Positions 9,742 to 14,218 of a stretch of 14,218 bases of DNA are shown here, piece after piece. The notes beneath the pieces are model-generated. The model worked only from the letters and a program-made list of their open reading frames with translations. It ran no database searches and had not been told where the DNA came from. Each line of letters starts with the position of its first letter. The first letter of the stretch is position 1. A program made the translations under genes and the position numbers. The stretch comes from Asterionellopsis glacialis (taxonomy: Eukaryota; Bacillariophyta; Plagiogrammaphyceae; Rhaphoneidales; Asterionellopsidaceae). The DNA lies in the NCBI GenBank assembly GCA_014885115.2, contig WKLE02006698.1:60749-74966 (forward strand), read 5' to 3'.

Positions 9742-9855
9742 GTAGGTCCTAGAGTTCTAGGTCCTACATGATGTGATCATATGACAAGTGATTAGCAGGG
9801 AAGAAATTCGAAAAAATACTTATTATTCCGAATTTCTGCTTGTACTGACAGTACA
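9742..9855. promoter_or_regulatory. Cluster of four successive dyad symmetries
   Basis: Four dyads follow one another:
- 9742-9767: 12-base arms, one mismatch, 2-base centre, containing TAGGTCCTA twice;
- 9768-9780: ATGAT/ATCAT arms around GTG;
- 9802-9837: exact 9-base arms AGAAATTCG/CGAATTTCT with an 18-base loop;
- 9841-9855: TGTACTG/CAGTACA around a central A.
They sit 250-363 bases before the kinase ATG. They could be regulatory sites, a structured leader or an unknown RNA; none is assigned. Confidence 0.45.
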
Positions 9856-9959
9856 CATGTCACATTTTTTGGGAGAAGACACGAGCTGAGACAAGATCTT
9901 GATGGGTGTTCTGTCACACTGATTGACACGACTTACAATTATTGCATGTGGTTTTGACA
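9782..9959. promoter_or_regulatory. Six TGACA/TGTCA cores upstream of PfkB kinase gene
   Basis: The core occurs at 9782-9786, 9846-9850, 9858-9862, 9912-9916, 9924-9928 and 9955-9959 on one strand or the other. Chance would give less than one in this span. TGACA is the core bound by TALE-class homeodomains in other eukaryotes; whether such a factor acts here is unknown. Confidence 0.35.
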
Positions 9960-10104
9960 CCAGGTATGATCACGACCGCTTCGTTTTCACAGCTCAAATT
10001 AAACTAATGTGTGAGTTAGTAAACACTGTAAACATTTATTTTTTGTTCATAATACCATTGAGCACCAAAACTGGAAGACAGGACAAAGCAATATTAGAAC
10101 CACA

Positions 10105-11418
10105 ATGAAGAGAACAGGTAGCAGAAGGAGAGTGTCATCTTTATTACCCGTCCCACCTACCACTGAAAACCTTGGAACAAAAAATCGAACAATTGTAGTT
10201 AATGGTGTAGGAAGCGCGATCGCCGATTCCTTGTTCAATAATGTTGATATTGAAAGTCCAACTTTTCAAAAATATCGAAGTCGTTTCCCTGGAGATGGAG
10301 GTCTTGAACCTGGAAAACTTGTTCTGACAGAAGACTTTGAAAAGATGACAGGAAAGTCAGCCAGCAGAGCGATTGGTGAAATAGTTGGCAATAGGAATCC
10401 TGATGCTTTCAATATGGGTGGTCCATGTCCTGTGGCATTACTAAACGCAGCACAACTATCTTTTGATATGGACTATAATACCAGCATAAGCTTTTATAGC
10501 ACAAATGGGAATGATGAAGCAGGACAACGATTGCAACAAGTTCTTGATCGTACTCCCCTCGATACTAGTCATGTGCATCAAGTACAAGCACCTGCTCCAA
10601 TAACATACGTATTGTCGGACCCAAAGTACAACAATGGCAATGGAGAACGGACCTTTGTAAATGGTATTCTTGCTGCATGGCAAATGGAACCAAAATATCT
10701 CGATGATGATTTCTTTAATGCTGATATTGTTCTCTTCGGTGGTACAGCACTTGTCCCAAAGATCCATGACAACTTGACACTTTTGACTGAAAGAGCACAA
10801 AAGTCAGGATGCCTTACGATCGTTACGACTGTGTATGACTTTCCCAATGAAAAGAATCATCCTGATAAAGCTTGGCCTCTGGGACAGACAGATGCTACGT
10901 ATCGCCATATCGACTTGTTAATCACAGACCGCGAAGAAGCTCTTCGACTAGCAGGCTGTGGTTGTGGTGAAGAAACACTAAACAATGCTATTGAAATATT
11001 GATTGGCAAAGGTATCAAAGCTTTAGTCATCACAAATGGAGTTAAAGGTGTTTATTGCTATTCAGACGGATCATTGTTTCTATCGGTCAACAGAACATTA
11101 CCAGTATCTCACGGTATTGAAGATGCACGTAAGGCAGGACCAGTCCTTGGTGATACGACGGGTGCTGGAGATAATTTTGCTGGTGGCGTCCTCGCGTCGC
11201 TTATTCATCAAATTGCGGCTTTTCCTCCTCACAAACAGAAAGCATTTGGTTTGAATCTTGTAGAAGCATGTGCATTAGGAATTGCTTCTGGAGACTTTGC
11301 TTGTTTTTATATGGGAGGGACCTTCTTGGAACAAAGGAAAGGCGAAAAGGCAGAGAGAATCAAACTGATATTGAACCAATACATCCAAGAACATAATGAT
11401 ATCGTATGTGGTTATTAA
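10105..11418 (+). CDS. PfkB/ribokinase-family carbohydrate kinase
   Basis: A single-exon 437-residue kinase of the PfkB family, which phosphorylates sugars, sugar phosphates or nucleosides with ATP. Residues 1-27 are basic (MKRTGSRRR) and not part of the fold; I see no clear plastid or mitochondrial targeting motif. The first strand is TIVVNGVGSAIAD (29-41). A GG motif lies at 105-106 (NMGGPCPVALLNAAQL), though the usual Asn is displaced. DLLITDREEALRLAG (270-284) matches the conserved N.E/EE region before the ATP site. PfkB signature 2 is clear: GDTTGAGDNFAGG (349-361), with D356 as the expected catalytic base and GAG as the anion hole. This is longer than ribokinase (about 300 residues), mainly through an insertion before the GG motif. 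The frame upstream is closed by TGA at 10012 with no earlier ATG. It converges with the phosphofructokinase gene. The substrate cannot be told: adenosine-kinase-like, ribokinase-like and fructokinase-like are all possible. Confidence 0.88.
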   Translation: MKRTGSRRRVSSLLPVPPTTENLGTKNRTIVVNGVGSAIADSLFNNVDIESPTFQKYRSRFPGDGGLEPGKLVLTEDFEKMTGKSASRAIGEIVGNRNPDAFNMGGPCPVALLNAAQLSFDMDYNTSISFYSTNGNDEAGQRLQQVLDRTPLDTSHVHQVQAPAPITYVLSDPKYNNGNGERTFVNGILAAWQMEPKYLDDDFFNADIVLFGGTALVPKIHDNLTLLTERAQKSGCLTIVTTVYDFPNEKNHPDKAWPLGQTDATYRHIDLLITDREEALRLAGCGCGEETLNNAIEILIGKGIKALVITNGVKGVYCYSDGSLFLSVNRTLPVSHGIEDARKAGPVLGDTTGAGDNFAGGVLASLIHQIAAFPPHKQKAFGLNLVEACALGIASGDFACFYMGGTFLEQRKGEKAERIKLILNQYIQEHNDIVCGY

Positions 11419-11427
11419 AAACGCAAG

Positions 11428-11433
11428 AATAAA
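11428..11433 (+). terminator. Possible poly(A) signal of PfkB kinase gene
   Basis: AATAAA begins 10 bases after the TAA stop and is followed by AAATCC. It is very close to the stop, so the true cleavage signal could lie further on. Confidence 0.3.
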
Positions 11434-12207
11434 AAATCCTCGGAACGAGAATTGTTCAAAACTCTCAAACCCCTCACTGCATCTGTAAATAATATATTCT
11501 GTCTAATACATTTTAAAACGATGACGAGCAAGAAAATTACATAAAAGTCTCGACCGATATTCCTCGTTACATGCCTACACCCTCCCCCCCCCCTTCAAGA
11601 GCACTCACGGGAAGTTTATTCTAGAGTAGAGCAGGGGCAAGGAAGGAATCTGTCAAATATGCAACAACTATTAGTAAAATTCTGCATCATCACTGCTTGA
11701 TTTAGTAGACTTGAGTTCTGAGTTGCAGATCCTAGGGTCTTTTCACCTAATTCTATACGAAAACTTATGCAAACACTGATTAATTAGTCTTACCACGTAA
11801 AAAAAGAATGTATGTGTCCCAACCTCTGCAAAAGGGAACCGCTTTCCACCCTATTTACGTTTTCATGATATGCGTGTGTGGAGTACACACGATTCTGGAC
11901 ACTGAATTGTTGTAGAGAAAATTCAAGTCTACCTTTTAAAACTTCCACTCACAAAGGGAAAAATTGAGTATATGTCACAAATATTTAAGAATCTTGAAGT
12001 TACCATCCTACGTTACTTGTATCATACATAAATTGGTACTAATAGTACTGCATGTTGGTTACCTCAAGCCATATAATCGCCAACAAATGAATGATTGAAA
12101 GTTGGTTCAAAAAACGTACAACATACATGAATGATGAATGCATCAGATCATTCACATCTTTAGTATTCACTAATTTATAGAGGGAGTTCTCCCTGCATTT
12201 GTTCATA

Positions 12208-12235
12208 TTTTTCAACTCTTTTTCAACTCTTTTTC
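12208..12235. repeat. 11-base tandem repeat, two and a half copies
   Basis: TTTTTCAACTC occurs at 12208-12218 and 12219-12229, followed by a partial third copy TTTTTC. It runs into a pyrimidine-rich stretch. On the phosphofructokinase strand this is a purine-rich 3' region. Confidence 0.8.
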
Positions 12236-12301
12236 TCTATCTCTTTCTTGCTTCTCAATATATTATCATCATCAACAACAATTGCCTGCATACTTTTGTT
12301 G

Positions 12302-12313
12302 TTGTTCGAACAA
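12302..12313. other. 12-base palindrome after the phosphofructokinase stop
   Basis: TTGTTCGAACAA is a perfect palindrome starting 13 bases past the minus-strand stop codon at 12327-12329. It may be chance in CAA-rich sequence or a small 3' untranslated element. Confidence 0.35.
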
Positions 12314-12326
12314 AGCTGTATTCCTT

Positions 12327-14165
12327 TTACCTAAGCATGGGCGCATGGGAATCATAGGTATCAACTTCACCTTCCTTAAGTGGCGTGACAGTATTAGGTT
12401 GACGTGTCACAGCCAATACGCGTTCCCAGGTACGTCCATGTGGATTCATTTTACGCGGTGACGTAGCTACCAATTCTGGAATAGGTAAGAGTACCATACG
12501 ATTGTTACATAATCCAACACTAAATCCAGTAAAGCCTGCCATTGCACCATGGACAGCATTTTGTGCCAATTGCATGCAATACAAACTGTCACTGGAATTG
12601 GCAGGGATGGATCGGACCATATAGGATGGATCAATATATTTGACAGTGGCAACATCACCCTGTTCTTCAAAGTAGCTTGTGACCTTTTGTTTGAGGAATT
12701 CACCAATCTTGGGTAAAATCTTATTACCAGAAGCATCTGTCTCTGCAGAGGTACCTAAAATTTCTTCACCCGCGCCTTCTGCAACCACCACGACAGCATA
12801 ACCCTGTTGTTTGACACGACGTAACAAATGGGGTAAACATCCGTTTTCACCCTCTAATACAATGGGAACTTCTGGCACCAAGCATAAATCAACATCACCT
12901 GATGCCATGGTAGCATGAAGTGCAATAAATCCTGCAGATCGTCCCATTAACTTGACAATACCAACACCATTGGGTAAATTACATGTTGCTTCAGTCTTGG
13001 CAGAACGGATAGCAGCCTGTGCAGCTTCTACAGCTGATGCAAAACCAAAGGAACGATCAATGTAATCAACATCATTATCAATGGTTTTAGGAATACCAGC
13101 CACAGCGACATTCATACCCTGTGATATAATAAAATAAAACAAAGGAGATGCGAAACGCACAGAAAAATCAGTTGAGAAGATTAAAACAACACGACAAGAG
13201 AAACCTAAATTCAAGGAAAAAATAACCCCACATATATCATCAAACAAAAATAGACGTACCCTTTCCATACATCCTTCATGGACAGCAAATGCACCACGGT
13301 GTGTACCATCACCACCAATGACATACAGTTGTTTAATATCATGCTTTTCAATAAATGCAACGATTTTTTCTAAATCAAAGCCACCACGCGAACTGCATAA
13401 GACAGTACCACCCTCATGATGGATGTTTTCGACAATGTCAGGTGTTAGTTTGATGGGTTTCAAGGAGGGGTCATAAAATCCTTTGTATCCACCGCGAATA
13501 CCATACACCGTACCCTCAATACCATAAAGTTGATATAAGGAATTTGTAATTTCACGTACGACATTGTTTAATCCTGGACATAATCCACCACATGTGACAA
13601 TGGCGGCATTCACCTTTTTGGGATTGAAATGTAAAGATTTGCGTGGTCCAGCACGAACATAGGCCTTGGTAGCCATACCCTTCCCATCACCTGGCTTACG
13701 TACAATATCAGCTAAAATACAATCTTTCATACCCAACAAATGATTGTAATCTGTTTCACGAACAGGTTCTTGAGCTCCCATGCCATGAAGAGATGACCCT
13801 GTACGGAAAAAGTCAGGTGCGACACTACCACGTTGGTTGGGACGCGCAGAGGCTGCCATACGATTCGTAGCATTACCTGCATCCTTATTTTCCGACTCAA
13901 ATCTTGCGCCTAAATTTTCGACTTCCCATAAATAGACGTGTTCCATATCAATCTCAGGGACTACCGTACCTACTGGTTCACCTCGTGCCTTTTGTTCTGC
14001 CTTTAACGATTCACGCATCTTGGCCTCGGCTAGATAGGCAGCTTGACGTTCCTTTTGGGCACGACGCTCGTCCAACATTTTTGTAATGGCATATGTCGCG
14101 ACAGCACTTGCCACAGCTGTTGCAGCAGCAACAGTTGCTGTCGATTGAATGTCCTTGGGTGGCAT
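12327..14165 (-). CDS. PFK: ATP-dependent 6-phosphofructokinase (2 exons)
   Basis: Catalyses fructose 6-phosphate + ATP to fructose 1,6-bisphosphate, the committed step of glycolysis. Exons are 14165-13260 and 13118-12327, giving 565 residues. The start is fixed by an in-frame TAG upstream at 14187-14189.
Motifs: GGLCPGLNN (193-201, phosphate binding), YGIRGGYKGF (221-230), CSSRGG (257-262), GGDGT (284-288), PKTIDND (312-318, with D316 the expected catalytic base), SFGF.SAVE (325-333), MGRSAG (360-365), then AQNAVHGAMAGFTGFSVG near the C-terminus.
GGDGT rather than GGDDS, together with the Lys of PKTIDND, is the pattern of ATP-using plant and trypanosome enzymes, not of pyrophosphate-using ones. 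Residues 1-8 are polar and 9-29 form an Ala/Val-rich hydrophobic helix, followed by a charged helix to about 62. That front end is not part of the fold and suggests a membrane anchor or targeting segment. The enzyme call is very firm; localisation is inference. Confidence 0.95.
   Translation of the reverse strand: MPPKDIQSTATVAAATAVASAVATYAITKMLDERRAQKERQAAYLAEAKMRESLKAEQKARGEPVGTVVPEIDMEHVYLWEVENLGARFESENKDAGNATNRMAASARPNQRGSVAPDFFRTGSSLHGMGAQEPVRETDYNHLLGMKDCILADIVRKPGDGKGMATKAYVRAGPRKSLHFNPKKVNAAIVTCGGLCPGLNNVVREITNSLYQLYGIEGTVYGIRGGYKGFYDPSLKPIKLTPDIVENIHHEGGTVLCSSRGGFDLEKIVAFIEKHDIKQLYVIGGDGTHRGAFAVHEGCMERVRLFLFDDICGVIFSLNLGFSCRVVLIFSTDFSVRFASPLFYFIISQGMNVAVAGIPKTIDNDVDYIDRSFGFASAVEAAQAAIRSAKTEATCNLPNGVGIVKLMGRSAGFIALHATMASGDVDLCLVPEVPIVLEGENGCLPHLLRRVKQQGYAVVVVAEGAGEEILGTSAETDASGNKILPKIGEFLKQKVTSYFEEQGDVATVKYIDPSYMVRSIPANSSDSLYCMQLAQNAVHGAMAGFTGFSVGLCNNRMVLLPIPELVATSPRKMNPHGRTWERVLAVTRQPNTVTPLKEGEVDTYDSHAPMLR
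13119..13259 (-). other. Phosphofructokinase intron, stop-free and a multiple of three
   Basis: A 141-base phase-0 intron with donor AGG|GTACGT and acceptor TATCACAG|GGT. It interrupts the fold between GGDGT...MER and GMNVAVAGIPKTIDND; family enzymes have no such 47-residue insert there, and the translated insert is hydrophobic and Phe-rich. Splicing is therefore strongly supported although the frame reads through. Confidence 0.9.
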
Positions 14166-14218
14166 GATGATAAACTGAAGGTGCTTCTAACAAACAGCAA
14201 AGAAGTAGAGCAACAAAA
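14166..14218 (-). promoter_or_regulatory. 5' leader/promoter edge of phosphofructokinase gene
   Basis: Only 53 bases upstream of the start are present. They contain the in-frame TAG at 14187-14189 and no recognisable core promoter element. Confidence 0.4.

Larger units (their letters stand above)
9033..10104. other. Spacer between glycosyltransferase and PfkB kinase genes
   Basis: A 1072-base AT-rich spacer between two same-strand genes. The first part should be the 3' region of the glycosyltransferase and the last part the promoter of the kinase. The open frame at 9336-9563 shows no protein-like composition. An AATAAA lies at 9654-9659. From 9742 to 9959 there is a cluster of dyads and TGACA cores, listed separately. 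I looked for tRNA and spliceosomal RNA signatures and found none. Confidence 0.6.
11419..12326. other. Convergent spacer, PfkB kinase and phosphofructokinase
   Basis: A 908-base AT-rich spacer between the stop codons of convergent genes, longer than two typical 3' untranslated regions need. It holds a run of nine C (about 11585-11593), a short tandem repeat and a pyrimidine-rich stretch (12208-12255), and a 12-base palindrome at 12302-12313. No open frame of note, tRNA or other RNA gene was recognised. Confidence 0.6.

Noticed and set aside
9858..9875. Sm-like ATTTTTTG site suggesting a spliceosomal RNA gene
   Set aside because: No U1, U2, U4, U5 or U6 diagnostic sequence was found near it; U-rich runs are common in this spacer.
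9923..10104. Extended N-terminus of the PfkB kinase through a 52-base intron (GTGAGT at 10011 to AG near 10062)
   Set aside because: The intron would be shorter than the others here (92-176 bases), the upstream frame lacks an ATG, and the kinase fold is complete from the ATG at 10105.
13119..13259. 47-residue insertion in phosphofructokinase as real protein
   Set aside because: Canonical GT-AG borders exactly flank it, and removal restores the family sequence between the GGDGT and PKTIDND motifs.

Overview
The window looks like nuclear DNA from a photosynthetic stramenopile, most likely a diatom. The introns are short, GT-AG and few. The phosphofructokinase is of the plant-type ATP-dependent class. 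One very large golgin carries long Thr, Ser, Asn, Gln and Asp/Glu tracts. Spacers are several hundred bases and AT-rich. No bacterial operon structure, mobile element, CRISPR array, rRNA or tRNA was seen. The species call is inference only.

Layout. (1) 2-799 (+): the 3' part of a myo-inositol-3-phosphate synthase gene, whose 5' end lies outside the window. (2) 1202-6829 (-): a four-exon gene for a 1734-residue golgin. It has a short Trp-containing N-terminal helix, a long acidic disordered region with three Trp-x-Phe motifs, coiled coils and a C-terminal GRIP domain. Its three introns were read from the sequence at 2957-3048, 3170-3324 and 6579-6754, and all junctions keep the frame. (3) 7665-9032 (+): a type II membrane glycosyltransferase with a DSD motif, divergently arranged from the golgin. 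(4) 10105-11418 (+): a PfkB/ribokinase-family kinase of unknown substrate. (5) 12327-14165 (-): an ATP-type 6-phosphofructokinase with one 141-base intron that has no stop codon and is a multiple of three. It also carries an N-terminal hydrophobic segment that is unexpected for a soluble glycolytic enzyme.

How the genes relate. They are independent eukaryotic transcription units, not an operon. The golgin and the glycosyltransferase both point to the Golgi and share an 835-base divergent spacer. Inositol phosphate synthase, the PfkB kinase and phosphofructokinase are all sugar-phosphate enzymes, but nothing in the sequence links their regulation.

The most interesting item is the golgin. It seems to combine a golgin-84/TMF-like N-terminal motif, acidic Trp-x-Phe motifs of the kind bound by the COPI delta subunit, and a GRIP (Arl1-binding) anchor in one protein. 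Secondary items are the frame-preserving intron and N-terminal helix of the phosphofructokinase, and a cluster of dyads and repeated TGACA cores upstream of the PfkB gene.
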